In this document: positions 1 through 8,280 of the stretch, piece by piece
Layout of the letters: each line of letters starts with the position of its first letter
Position numbering within the stretch: position 1 is the first letter of the stretch
Source: RGIG6353 sp045594565
GTDB taxonomy: Bacteria; Bacillota; Clostridia; Oscillospirales; SIG627
Length of the DNA: 26,191 nt
Direction of reading: 5' to 3'
Assembly: GCA_045594565.1 (NCBI GenBank)
Contig: JAZNYT010000076.1
Location: 1 to 26,191, forward strand
The notes under the pieces: model-generated
Seen by the model: the letters and a program-made list of their open reading frames with translations, nothing else
What the model was told of the DNA's origin: nothing
Database searches by the model: none
Program-made: the position numbers and the translations under genes

Positions 1-84
1 CGAAGGACACAACGTAATTTCGGAGCGTCAATGTCAAACACTGTCTCATGTAAATCACGAACATAATTCTCATTAGCGGTTGCA
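1..84. other. Left edge, no assignable gene
   Basis: No gene can be supported here. Two minus-strand frames stay open across the window edge, but neither gives a recognisable product or a convincing ribosome binding site, and a short plus-strand frame ends near position 77. It could be the edge of a gene outside the window or decayed intergenic sequence. Confidence 0.3.
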
Positions 85-114
85 AATTAAGGTAAAGTTG
101 CCTTGCGGAAAATT
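85..114. repeat. Remnant of the intergenic hairpin element (copy 0)
   Basis: The stretch AATTAAGGTAAA followed by a hairpin-like CCTTGCGG core and AAAATT matches the inner left part of the elements at 8138, 19039 and 25998. The outer inverted ends and the second hairpin are missing, so this is a truncated or decayed copy. Confidence 0.45.
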
Positions 115-139
115 ATTCTGTTGGTAAGAACGTATGGGG

Positions 140-189
140 AATTATGATATCATGATATTATGATATCATAATATCATGATATCATAATT
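140..189. repeat. Perfect 50-bp AT-rich palindrome with three ATGATATCAT units
   Basis: Positions 140-189 read the same on both strands, with the centre between 164 and 165. Inside are three copies of the 10-bp palindrome ATGATATCAT, at 144-153, 160-169 and 176-185, spaced exactly 16 bp apart. The sequence can extrude as a cruciform or present three equal sites to a dimeric protein. It lies beyond the terminator of the ceramidase-like gene, so it may belong to a gene left of the window. Confidence 0.85.
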
Positions 190-199
190 TGAGTAACGA

Positions 200-233
200 A
201 AAAGAGAGGCGGATTAAAAAATCTGCCTCTCTT
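200..233 (-). terminator. Intrinsic terminator behind the ceramidase-like gene
   Basis: Arms AAGAGAGGCGGATT and AATCTGCCTCTCTT pair around a short A-rich loop, with one mismatch on the minus strand. On the minus strand the stem runs into TTTTTC, as expected for rho-independent termination. The gene on that strand stops at 246. Confidence 0.75.
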
Positions 234-245
234 GAATTATAAATT

Positions 246-1601
246 TTACTTTCTTATTTCATCGAGCATCTTGAGTGCTTCGTCTATGATAAATTCCGCA
301 ACGCCTGCCTTGAAGTTTGAGCTTCTTGCTTCATAGCCGCCTTCATCGTAAGCGTCCTGCATGGGGAAGTAGCCGTTTGAGCCACTTGTAAGACAGGTAG
401 GACAAACCATATCCCAGCCTTCAGAGGACTTAACGCCTCTGCCAATTCCGTTGAAGGGCTCTCCGGGGATACCGAAGAAAGCTACGTTACCGATTTTAAG
501 AGCGGTAAAGGTCATGGGGAAGCTTGCGGGACCGTTTTCCAGTCTTACCATTCTCATAGCCTCGGCTACAACTGTTGTGAGCATCATACCCTTGTAAGGA
601 ATCTCACTATCCTTACCTGCAAGGTGAAGGTCGTTGTACTTATGAGCGAGAGGAAGATCTTCCTTCGCAGGCATATTAGAGGGCACGTCAACAGTCTTGT
701 TAAGCGCTTTTATGTCGTCAACGTCGGTGTAGGTAACCTTGTCCCAAACCTGCATTGCCGCACCTGCAACAACTCGTCCCATATGTCTTGAATGACCGTA
801 GCCGCGGGAAACGTCATCGAAGTCAACAAACATATCGTTGAAGTCGCCCTTGGTGGGATGAACGTTTACGTGGTTTACGTCGCCCTGTGCTCCGTTGAAA
901 AAGATACATTTAGTGCCGTCAACAGCCTTTTCGAAGAATCTTCTTGTAAATCCGGGCCAGTCTGCCGAAATCTTATCACCGCCGATGGTGTCGGGGTGAT
1001 TGCCAACGTTGAGAAGCGCGATATCGTCAGCTCCTTCTCTCTTAAAACGAAGCACGTTGACTCTCTCGTCAACCTCTCCTACAGGCTCAACGATGTCGGG
1101 GTTGTGAACACCGGGGTTAGTCTTGATGGAGCCGTCCTTCATTCTGAAGCGGCGAACGAATGCTACGTTGGGGCTCTGTCCTACAGCGTAACCCATAACC
1201 GCGTCCTTAAGGTCTTCAATAGCATCTCTTGCGACGTCTGCTATTCTCTTAATAACGAAGCTCTTGTATTCTTCAACAAGCTCTTTTCCTATCTCAACTC
1301 TCAAGGGGTCAATGAAGGGGCCTGTATGAGTATGTGTTGCATGAATATAAATTCCTTCATAGGGGACGCCTGTAGCCTCTGAGGCGGCTTTTCTCATTTC
1401 TTCAACTATGTAGGTTGAAATGTTGAGTATATCAAGGGAGAAAAGGATGACTCTCTTGTCACCGCTTTCCAGGGCGAGAGCGGTGATTTCAAGGTCGTCA
1501 AGGTTACCTGTAGAGTATCTTTCCTTGAAGTAACCCGAAATCGGAATACCTCTCATGGGGGTTATGTTAATTCTGCCGAATCCGGCTTTAAGATTGTTCA
1601 T
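246..1601 (-). CDS. Neutral/alkaline ceramidase-like protein
   Basis: A 451-residue protein resembling the N-terminal catalytic domain of neutral/alkaline (non-lysosomal) ceramidases, zinc amidases that split ceramide. Visible family marks are the opening GFGRINITP, the metal-site block HATHTHTGP (residues 87-95), a GNHPDTIGG segment and NGAQGDVNHV. Full ceramidases are usually around 650-700 residues with a C-terminal domain; that domain is absent. No signal peptide is seen, so a cytosolic location is likely, which argues against action on extracellular ceramide. The substrate is therefore uncertain; many proteins of this fold in gut bacteria are uncharacterised. The start is backed by GGAGG five bases upstream. 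The gene is transcribed divergently from the PocR-AraC regulator, its likely controller. Confidence 0.75.
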   Translation of the reverse strand: MNNLKAGFGRINITPMRGIPISGYFKERYSTGNLDDLEITALALESGDKRVILFSLDILNISTYIVEEMRKAASEATGVPYEGIYIHATHTHTGPFIDPLRVEIGKELVEEYKSFVIKRIADVARDAIEDLKDAVMGYAVGQSPNVAFVRRFRMKDGSIKTNPGVHNPDIVEPVGEVDERVNVLRFKREGADDIALLNVGNHPDTIGGDKISADWPGFTRRFFEKAVDGTKCIFFNGAQGDVNHVNVHPTKGDFNDMFVDFDDVSRGYGHSRHMGRVVAGAAMQVWDKVTYTDVDDIKALNKTVDVPSNMPAKEDLPLAHKYNDLHLAGKDSEIPYKGMMLTTVVAEAMRMVRLENGPASFPMTFTALKIGNVAFFGIPGEPFNGIGRGVKSSEGWDMVCPTCLTSGSNGYFPMQDAYDEGGYEARSSNFKAGVAEFIIDEALKMLDEIRK

Positions 1602-1630
1602 ATTTACCTCCGAAATCTTATATTACCTTG

Positions 1631-1659
1631 ATTATATCACTTGTTTTACTATTTGTAAA
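1631..1659 (-). promoter_or_regulatory. Promoter of the ceramidase-like gene
   Basis: On the minus strand TTTACA (1654-1659) and TATAAT (1631-1636) are separated by 17 bases, followed by GGAGG (1607-1611) and the start codon at 1601. It faces away from the regulator promoter about 50 bp to the right. Confidence 0.7.
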
Positions 1660-1698
1660 TATGTTTTGATACTTTTATTTTTGTACTATATTTCTTGA

Positions 1699-1715
1699 TG
1701 TCAAAACCATTGACA
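1699..1715. promoter_or_regulatory. Inverted repeat TGTCAA-N5-TTGACA, possible operator
   Basis: A perfect 6+6 inverted repeat sits between the two divergent promoters. Its right half is the -35 box of the regulator gene, so a bound protein would block that promoter. Autoregulation by the adjacent PocR-AraC protein is an inference; AraC proteins more often use direct repeats. Confidence 0.4.
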
Positions 1716-1737
1716 AAAAAATTTGGAGTGCTATAAT
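1710..1737 (+). promoter_or_regulatory. Promoter of the PocR-AraC regulator
   Basis: TTGACA (1710-1715) and TATAAT (1732-1737) are both consensus and 16 bases apart. The predicted transcript start near 1744 leaves only about ten bases before the ATG at 1754. The upstream in-frame ATG at 1736 overlaps the -10 box and cannot be translated from this promoter. Confidence 0.7.
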
Positions 1738-1753
1738 GAAGGGGGTGACAAAG

Positions 1754-2530
1754 ATGAACATAAATTATGACGTTGAAAAAATAAACCGAGTGCTTGAGGA
1801 TTTTCATCGCGCAACGGGTGTAAATATGGACTTATACAAGGAAGATTTTACCAGAGTAGGCGTTAAGAATTTTAGCATAGATACCGAATATTGCTCTTTT
1901 TATCAAGGTACAAGGGCTTGCGAGACCTCAGACAGAGAGCTTCTTGAAAAGTGTAGAAGGGCTCGCGGAAGAGTTACCCACGTCTGCCATGGCGGACTTA
2001 TGAACGTTGCGATTCCCATTATATACAGTGACAGTATTATCGGATATATTGCTATCGGGCAGATGAGGATAGGTGACGAAGCTCCAACTCCCGTACGTCA
2101 GGAGGCTTATTCTAAATTACCTTTTTTTGATGAAGAAAAGATAAACAGTGTTTCAAATCTTGCCGAGGTGCTTCTTGGTTATATTCTTATCGAAAAAATG
2201 CTTTCTCCCACTGTTGATGAGAATCTGGAAAAGGCGGTTTCCTATATTTCGAGTAATCTGAAAAGAGATTTATCCATCGACCTTATTTCATCCGAAATAA
2301 ATCTTTCGAAAAGCGTTTTATACAGACTTTTCCACAATAGCTTCAGGTGTACTGTTGGGGGGTATATCACAAAGAAGAGAATCGAGATGGCTTTGTCTCT
2401 TATGGAAAATACTTCTCTTTCTATGGAGGAGATATCGGAGGAGGTGGGATTTTCTTCCGCTTCGTATTTCTGCAAAAGCTTTAAAAACGAAATGGGAATG
2501 TCACCGCTTAAGTATAAAAAGAGTATGTGA
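1754..2530 (+). CDS. PocR sensor / AraC-type transcriptional regulator
   Basis: A 258-residue regulator. The first roughly 150 residues form a PocR ligand-sensing domain, recognisable from the spaced segment with YCSFYQGTRACETSD, VCHGGLMNVAIPI and GYIAIGQMRIG. Residues from about 160 form an AraC-type DNA-binding domain with two helix-turn-helix units, ending in the typical EVGFSSASYFCKSFKNEMGM followed by SPLKYKK. PocR domains are known from propanediol-utilisation regulators and are thought to bind small molecules; the ligand here is unknown. I chose the ATG at 1754 over the in-frame one at 1736 because GGGGGTG lies six bases before it and the earlier ATG is inside the -10 box. The divergent ceramidase-like gene is the most likely target, perhaps together with the DUF4091 gene. 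Confidence 0.85.
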   Translation: MNINYDVEKINRVLEDFHRATGVNMDLYKEDFTRVGVKNFSIDTEYCSFYQGTRACETSDRELLEKCRRARGRVTHVCHGGLMNVAIPIIYSDSIIGYIAIGQMRIGDEAPTPVRQEAYSKLPFFDEEKINSVSNLAEVLLGYILIEKMLSPTVDENLEKAVSYISSNLKRDLSIDLISSEINLSKSVLYRLFHNSFRCTVGGYITKKRIEMALSLMENTSLSMEEISEEVGFSSASYFCKSFKNEMGMSPLKYKKSM

Positions 2531-2594
2531 AGAGAGTATGAGAAATTAGAAAAATAGCGCTCTTCACCTTAGTTTTAATTAGTTGTTAAGTTTT

Positions 2595-2640
2595 AAAGGG
2601 AGAGAACTTTTATAAAAGTTCTCTCCCTTTAATATAATAA
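2595..2640. terminator. 17-bp perfect hairpin, possible two-way terminator; second repeat family
   Basis: Arms AAAGGGAGAGAACTTTT (2595-2611) and its exact complement (2614-2630) lie between two genes that converge. No strong U-run follows on either strand, so termination is plausible but not certain. The same build, a GGGAG-rich stem with a CTTTTATxAAAAG tip followed by ATATAATAAAT, recurs at 12390-12434, so it is also a repeat. Confidence 0.55.
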
Positions 2641-2680
2641 ATTTCAAATTTAATTCAAGCAAAATTTCCCAGTTTTACTT

Positions 2681-4339
2681 TCAATTTTCAATTTTCTCTA
2701 TCATTGCTGCACGAAGGCTTTCGAGATATTCGTTGTTTCTGGGGTAGGAGTTGAACTTAAGCTCTCCGCCTGCCGCAGAGTCTATCATCTCGATTACCTT
2801 TTCTCGACCTATCTTCTTTTCAAGAAGCTGACAGATTCTCATATCGTCAAGCGCCTCCTTCATGGCTTCACCGCGGAGGGAGCCGTAAGCGCCACTCTTT
2901 GAGGGATAAAGGATATATCCGTCGCCGGAGGGGAATACACCGTCTGCCGAGGTGGTAACGTAAGGATTGATAGGATATCTTGAACGCTCCGAATTGTAGT
3001 AGTTAAGACCCCAATGAAGGAAGCCTTTAATATTGTACTTGTAAAGCTGAAATCCCAGAACTCTTACTCTGTATAACGGCATCGCCAGGAAGCTGTTGGG
3101 ATAAACACCCTGCGGTCCGCAACAGTAGTAGGTCCACTGATTTTCGATATTTTCCTTAAGGAAGGGAGCAAGCGACGAAATGAGGGTTACGGGGCACTCG
3201 ATGAGTCCAAGCTCGTAAAACTCGAAGTGAGATACGGCGTCAAAGGTCTTGCAGCTTCCAATATAAGGCTTAACGCGCTTCATGGCATTTTCGTACTTTT
3301 CAATCTGTTTTACCGAAGGCTCATCGGAAATGTGGAAATAAACTCTGTCGGTAATGCCGAGTTTATCAAATTCCTCACAAAGAGCGGTAAGGTATTGGGG
3401 AAGGAATTCGAGATATTCCTCGGAATCGGAGGCAACGTGCCAACCGAAGTAAAGCTCCTTCTTTCCGTTGACTGTAACCTCGATATTGGGAGCGCACTTT
3501 GCACCCCACTGTGAGAACATATGAGCTATCTCATAATATTTCATACCGCACCTTTCGGCAAGGGCGATAAATCTTTCAAGCTTTTCAAAGCCGAACTTAT
3601 AGCCGTTCTCCGTCTTCTCGATATCCACAAGCTGTACACAGGGACGGGCGGTGCCTATCTCGGTATCAAGGGGAGGGGTGTGTACGGGTACGAGTATCAT
3701 ATTCTGACCTGTACGTACTGCCTCGTTTATGTACTTTTCGATGTACTCCCAATGCTTTTCGGAGTATATTTCAAGGTTGTGGTAAACTGCGATACAGTCT
3801 GCATAGAACCATCTTGTGTAGATGAGTGTCTGCTCGGGCATTACGGCGGGAATTACATCGATAGTATAAACCGCTTCCACAAAGGTGTCGGGCTGTGCTC
3901 CGACGAGAATGGTAGCAGCTGCAAGCTTCACCTTTATTTCGTATTTTCCTGCCTTAGCATCCTCGGGAACGTCTACGGATACAAAAAGAGAATGGGTTCT
4001 CTTTTCTTTTAACGTAATGCGCCAGTTCTGTTCCTCCATAGGTACAAGCACGTCGGGAATCATACCGGGGCCGTTTAAGAGATACCCGTCGTTTTCTGCA
4101 TCGGGTGAGGTGTAGGCGGTGTCACATACAACTTCTTTTACAGAGTAGACCCGAACCGCATCTCCAAAGGGGGACTCAAGGGTCACCTCTGTGTGAGAGT
4201 AGGTATCGCTCTTTATGGTTATCTGATAGTTTATACGCTCGCCTGCAACGGCTTTTCTTGAATTTTTTTCGATAAATTCCGGATTTTCTTTAAGCTTCAC
4301 TTTTTCAAGGGAAGAAATCTGTTTTATTTCAATATTCAT
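2681..4339 (-). CDS. DUF4091 (glycoside hydrolase-like) protein
   Basis: A 552-residue protein with a beta-rich N-terminal half (about residues 1-165) and a TIM-barrel-like region carrying the C-terminal DUF4091 signature: HWGLNYYN, then GDGYILYPSKSGAYGSLRGE and EALDDMRICQLL. DUF4091 proteins are linked to glycan breakdown, but no reaction can be assigned from sequence. No signal peptide is present at the chosen start, ATG at 4339, which has GGAGG six bases upstream. An in-frame ATG 63 bases earlier lies just behind the purL terminator and lacks a site. The stop codon sits in AAAATTGAAAATTGA, which resembles the outer end of the intergenic elements. It is convergent with the PocR-AraC gene and has no codirectional partner nearby apart from the ceramidase-like gene farther left. 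Confidence 0.75.
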   Translation of the reverse strand: MNIEIKQISSLEKVKLKENPEFIEKNSRKAVAGERINYQITIKSDTYSHTEVTLESPFGDAVRVYSVKEVVCDTAYTSPDAENDGYLLNGPGMIPDVLVPMEEQNWRITLKEKRTHSLFVSVDVPEDAKAGKYEIKVKLAAATILVGAQPDTFVEAVYTIDVIPAVMPEQTLIYTRWFYADCIAVYHNLEIYSEKHWEYIEKYINEAVRTGQNMILVPVHTPPLDTEIGTARPCVQLVDIEKTENGYKFGFEKLERFIALAERCGMKYYEIAHMFSQWGAKCAPNIEVTVNGKKELYFGWHVASDSEEYLEFLPQYLTALCEEFDKLGITDRVYFHISDEPSVKQIEKYENAMKRVKPYIGSCKTFDAVSHFEFYELGLIECPVTLISSLAPFLKENIENQWTYYCCGPQGVYPNSFLAMPLYRVRVLGFQLYKYNIKGFLHWGLNYYNSERSRYPINPYVTTSADGVFPSGDGYILYPSKSGAYGSLRGEAMKEALDDMRICQLLEKKIGREKVIEMIDSAAGGELKFNSYPRNNEYLESLRAAMIEKIEN

Positions 4340-4382
4340 AATATGCCTCCTCGCATTTTTTATAATATTAACATAACATATC

Positions 4383-4412
4383 AAAAAAAGCAAGGTTTTC
4401 ACCTTGCTTTTT
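4383..4412 (-). terminator. Intrinsic terminator ending the purine operon
   Basis: On the minus strand a 10-12 bp stem (AAAGCAAGGT / ACCTTGCTTT) with a GAAA loop is followed by seven T. It begins five bases after the purL stop codon and is the only strong terminator between the purE leader and this point. Confidence 0.92.
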
Positions 4413-4416
4413 GTGC

Positions 4417-7400
4417 TTATTTGTAATACTTTACGGCAGAGTCAAAGAGCTTCATATCGTAGTTGCCTTCTACGTTCTTGTAGAGACCGTTTCCGATTCT
4501 CTCGGCGTGTCCCATCTTACCGATAACACGTCCGTCGGGGGATATGATACCCTCAATAGCATCTATTGAACCGTTGGGATTGAAGTTTATATCCATGGTG
4601 GGATTTCCGTTCATATCGCAGTACTGAGTTGCAATCTGACCGTTCTTTCCGAGAGCGTCTATAAGCTCACGAGGAGCGGTAAATCTTCCCTCGCCGTGTG
4701 AAATGGGTACGCTCAGTACGTCGCCAACCTTTACACCTGTAAGCCAAGGAGACTTGTTTGTAGCAACTCGCACCTTGACGATTCTTGACTGGTGGCGTCC
4801 TATAATGTTGCCTGCAAGGGTAGGTGCGTGCTCTGAAGGCTCGGTAATAGTACCGTAGGGTACAAGACCAAGCTTAATAAGTGCCTGGAAGCCGTTACAG
4901 ATACCGCACATAAGGCCGTCACGAAGCTCGAGGAGTGTCTTTACCTCATCCTTTATCTCGCCGTTGCGGAAGAATGCGGTAATGAACTTGCCGGAGCCGT
5001 CGGGTTCGTCACCGCCCGAGAAGCCGCCGGGGATAAAGATTATCTGTGAGTTTGCGGCGGATACCGCGAAGTTATGTACCGACTCTGCTATAGCAGTGGA
5101 GGAAAGGTTATTTATAACGAAAATCTCGGGCTCGGCGCCTGCCTCTCTTACCGCTCTTGCGCTATCGTATTCACAGTTTGTACCGGGGAATACGGGTATA
5201 AGAACACGGGGCTTGGGTGCGCCGTTCTTTGATTTGTAGGTGTTGAATGAGTTGTAGCTATATGTGGGAGGTGTTGTGTCGGGATGTCCCGCGTTTACGG
5301 GATAAACCTTTTCAAGCTTTGCATTGTAGGTGTCAAGCACCTCGGAAAGAGCAATTTCTTCACCGCCGTAAACGAGCTTTTCTTCAAGGGTTGTTGTACC
5401 AAGTACAATCGCGCCCTCGGGAAGAGTATCGTCTGCCATTTCAATGATGAAGGAGCCGTATCCGTAATCAAAGAGACTATCAAGAGCAAGAGCGCTATCG
5501 AACTCAAAGCCGATACCGTTACCTATAGCCATCTTGATTACCGCTTCGGCAATACCGCCAAGGGTAAGTGTACGAACAGACAAAGCCTTCTTTTCGCGTA
5601 TAAGACGTGTTACCTCGGCATAAACTCTCTTCTGTGAGTCGGGGTCGGGGAGTGCGTTTTCGGTATAGACGGGAGCGAGAAGCACCGTCTTGTGATCTGC
5701 ACCCTTGAATTCCGACGTGATAACGTCGTCCAATACTCCTGCGGAAACCGCAAAGGAAACGAGTGTGGGAGGAACGTCAATCTTTTCGAAGGAACCGCTC
5801 ATAGAGTCCTTACCGCCAACAGATGCGATTTCAAAATCCATCTGTGCCTTGTAAGCACCGAGAAGTGCCGCAAGAGGCTTGCCCCAACGGTAGGGGTCAC
5901 GGAGAGGCTTTTCAAAGTATTCCTGGAATGTGAAGTAGGTATCCTTTGTGATATCAGCGCCTGCCCCGACGAGCTTTGAAAGAGACTCAAGAACTGCAAG
6001 GTATGCACCTCTATAAGGACTCTTTTCGCTGATGAAGGGGTTGTAGCCCCAAGCCATAAAGGAAACGCTATCCGTATGTCCCTTTTCAAGAGGAATTTTG
6101 TTTACCATTGCCTGAGAGGGAGTAAGCTGATTCTTACCGCCGAAGGGCATCATAACGGTACCTGCACCGATAGTTGAGTCAAATCGCTCGGTAAGACCTC
6201 TTCTCGAACAAATATTGAGGTCGGAGGCTGTCTTTATAATGCCATCCTTGAAGGAGTCGAATTTTTCCTTTACGTGTATATCACCCTTCTTAACCTTAAC
6301 GTCGATGTGTTTTTCCGCACCGTTGGAGTTAAGGAAGGCGCGGGATATGTCAACTATTTTCTTGCCTCGCCAGGTCATAACGAGTCTCTTTTCGGCTGTA
6401 ACCCTTGCAACTATTGTAGCTTCAAGGTTTTCACTTCCGGCAAATGACATGAATTTATCAGCGTCGTCAGGAGAAACAACAACTGCCATTCTTTCCTGTG
6501 ACTCGGAAATGGCAAGCTCTGTTCCGTCAAGTCCGTCGTATTTCTTTGTTACCTTGTCAAGGTCAATCATAAGACCGTCTGCAAGCTCACCGATAGCAAC
6601 CGATACACCGCCTGCACCGAAGTCGTTACATCTCTTAATAAGTCTTACAGCGTCAGCGTTGCGGAAAAGTCTCTGAAGCTTACGCTCCTCGGGAGCGTTA
6701 CCCTTCTGTACCTCAGCGCCCGAGGTGTCGAGGGATTTTTCGTTGTGGGATTTAGAGGAGCCTGTTGCCCCGCCGATACCGTCTCTGCCTGTTCTGCCGC
6801 CGAGAAGTATTACAACGTCACCCTCAGAGGGGCACTCGCGGCGTACCGAGGACTGAGGTGCCGCACCAAGCACTGCACCTATTTCCATGTGCTTTGCAAG
6901 GTAGCCGTCGTGGTATATTTCGTCTACCTGACAAGTAGCAAGACCTATCTGGTTACCGTAGGAGGAGTAACCTTGCGCCGCTGTGGTCACGAGCTTTCTT
7001 TGAGGAAGCTTTCCGTGAAGCGTTTCTTCAACGGGACGTGTGGGGTCGGCACCGCCTGTTACTCTCATTGCGGCGTAAACGTAGCTTCTGCCCGAAAGGG
7101 GGTCACGGATAGCACCGCCGATACAGGTAGCCGCACCGCCGAAAGGCTCAATTTCTGTGGGATGATTGTGTGTTTCGTTCTTGAAGAGAAGAAGCCAATC
7201 CTGTTCCTCTCCGTCGACCTTTACTTTTATCTTAACTGTACAAGCGTTTATTTCGTCCGACTTGTCAAGACCTTCAAGCTTGCCGGCCCTGTCAAGCGCT
7301 TTTCCTGCAATGGTTGCAAGGTCCATAAGGCAGATAGACTTGTGCTGTCTTCCAAGCTCGTCACGCTTTGCCATATATTCCTTCCAGGTAGCCTCGGCTA

Positions 7401-8118
7401 CTTCGTCCTCGAACTCTGCCTTGTCGATGTTTGTAAGGAAGGTGGTGTGACGGCAATGGTCAGACCAGTAGGTGTCTATCATCCTGATTTCGGTGATGGT
7501 AGGCTCTCTCTTCTCCCCCTTGAAGTAGTCCTGAAGGAAACGGATATCGTTCAAGTCCATTGCGAGAGAATATGTAGAAAGGAAGTCCTGAAGTCCTTTT
7601 TCGTCAAGGGCATTAAAGCCTTCAAGCACCTTAACGTCTGCGGGCTCTGCCACGTCGGTTTCAAGGCTTTCTGCCAGCTCAAGGGATGCTTCACGACATT
7701 CAACGGGGTTGATAACGTACTTCTTTACGCTATCAAGCACCTCTTTCGTGATGTCACCCTCAAGCACGTAAATCTTCGCACTCTTTACAATGGGTCTTTC
7801 TCCCTTTGAGATTATCTGTATACACTGTGCCGCCGAGTCTGCTCTCTGGTCAAACTGACCGGGGAGGGGTTCAACGCCAAATACAACGCCGTCCTTTACG
7901 TCAAGCTCGGTGAACGTCTCATCAAGCTGAGGCTCGGAAAATACTGTCTTTACGGCAGTTTTGAAAAGCTTTTCATCAATTCCCGACACGTCGTAGCGGT
8001 TGATAACACGAACGCCCACGACTTCTTTTAGTCCTACGAAGTTGTTGAGGTCACGGAGAAGTGACGCCGCCTCATGTGCTTCGCCCTCTTTTTTCTCTAC
8101 ATATATGCGATATACCAT
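4417..8118 (-). CDS. purL: Phosphoribosylformylglycinamidine synthase, single-chain
   Basis: FGAM synthase: converts FGAR, glutamine and ATP to FGAM, fourth step of IMP synthesis. At 1233 residues it is the large single-chain type, so no PurS or PurQ subunit is needed. The order is a PurS-like N-terminal region, the ATP/substrate core with FKNETHNHPTEIEPFGG (around residues 312-328) and GGAIRDPLSGRS, and a C-terminal class I glutaminase. In the glutaminase, Cys1074 in CGICNGF is the expected nucleophile, with His1204 and Glu1206 in GHAER completing the triad; GGFSGGDEPDG and SHGEGRF are also present. GGGAG lies six bases before the start. It is the last gene of the operon, separated from purD by a 125-bp hairpin element and followed by a terminator. 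Confidence 0.97.
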   Translation of the reverse strand: MVYRIYVEKKEGEAHEAASLLRDLNNFVGLKEVVGVRVINRYDVSGIDEKLFKTAVKTVFSEPQLDETFTELDVKDGVVFGVEPLPGQFDQRADSAAQCIQIISKGERPIVKSAKIYVLEGDITKEVLDSVKKYVINPVECREASLELAESLETDVAEPADVKVLEGFNALDEKGLQDFLSTYSLAMDLNDIRFLQDYFKGEKREPTITEIRMIDTYWSDHCRHTTFLTNIDKAEFEDEVAEATWKEYMAKRDELGRQHKSICLMDLATIAGKALDRAGKLEGLDKSDEINACTVKIKVKVDGEEQDWLLLFKNETHNHPTEIEPFGGAATCIGGAIRDPLSGRSYVYAAMRVTGGADPTRPVEETLHGKLPQRKLVTTAAQGYSSYGNQIGLATCQVDEIYHDGYLAKHMEIGAVLGAAPQSSVRRECPSEGDVVILLGGRTGRDGIGGATGSSKSHNEKSLDTSGAEVQKGNAPEERKLQRLFRNADAVRLIKRCNDFGAGGVSVAIGELADGLMIDLDKVTKKYDGLDGTELAISESQERMAVVVSPDDADKFMSFAGSENLEATIVARVTAEKRLVMTWRGKKIVDISRAFLNSNGAEKHIDVKVKKGDIHVKEKFDSFKDGIIKTASDLNICSRRGLTERFDSTIGAGTVMMPFGGKNQLTPSQAMVNKIPLEKGHTDSVSFMAWGYNPFISEKSPYRGAYLAVLESLSKLVGAGADITKDTYFTFQEYFEKPLRDPYRWGKPLAALLGAYKAQMDFEIASVGGKDSMSGSFEKIDVPPTLVSFAVSAGVLDDVITSEFKGADHKTVLLAPVYTENALPDPDSQKRVYAEVTRLIREKKALSVRTLTLGGIAEAVIKMAIGNGIGFEFDSALALDSLFDYGYGSFIIEMADDTLPEGAIVLGTTTLEEKLVYGGEEIALSEVLDTYNAKLEKVYPVNAGHPDTTPPTYSYNSFNTYKSKNGAPKPRVLIPVFPGTNCEYDSARAVREAGAEPEIFVINNLSSTAIAESVHNFAVSAANSQIIFIPGGFSGGDEPDGSGKFITAFFRNGEIKDEVKTLLELRDGLMCGICNGFQALIKLGLVPYGTITEPSEHAPTLAGNIIGRHQSRIVKVRVATNKSPWLTGVKVGDVLSVPISHGEGRFTAPRELIDALGKNGQIATQYCDMNGNPTMDINFNPNGSIDAIEGIISPDGRVIGKMGHAERIGNGLYKNVEGNYDMKLFDSAVKYYK

Positions 8119-8137
8119 TTCTGTCTCCCTTTATTTT

Positions 8138-8262
8138 AATGAATATTGAAGAATGAATATTGAAGAATTAAGGTAAATTTTGCAAAGCAAAATTATAATT
8201 GATTGGAATTTTGGCAAAGCCAAAATGACCTAAATTATTTCATTATTCAATCTTCAATTTTA
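8138..8262. repeat. Intergenic hairpin element, copy 1 (purD/purL)
   Basis: The outer left end AATGAATATTGAAGAATG and the opposite end (CATTATTCAATCTTCAA) are roughly complementary. Inside are AAGGT and ACCT pairing segments, hairpin a (8176-8194, TTTTGC-AAA-GCAAAA), a linker ATAATTGATTGG, and hairpin b (8208-8226, TTTTGGC-AAA-GCCAAAA). The element fills the purD-purL gap without breaking the transcript. Confidence 0.85.
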
Positions 8263-8280
8263 ATTATTTTCTTGATAATT
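8262..8280. repeat. Weak inverted repeat across the purD stop codon
   Basis: AATTAT (8262-8267) and ATAATT (8275-8280) can pair and include the TAA stop of purD. At 6 bp of A+T this could be chance; it is listed because stronger examples occur at the same place beside other copies of the element. Confidence 0.3.

Noticed and set aside
792..1382. Plus-strand open frame opposite the ceramidase-like gene
   Set aside because: No family features; the minus-strand frame has conserved metal-site motifs and a proper promoter and ribosome binding site.
2641..2700. A further copy of the hairpin element at the end of the DUF4091 gene
   Set aside because: TTCAATTTTCAATTTT resembles the outer end, but there is no paired hairpin a/b or linker; the similarity may be chance in AT-rich sequence.
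6745..7809. Plus-strand open frame (354 codons) opposite purL
   Set aside because: Same reason: mirror of biased codons in purL, no homologous motif and no ribosome binding site.
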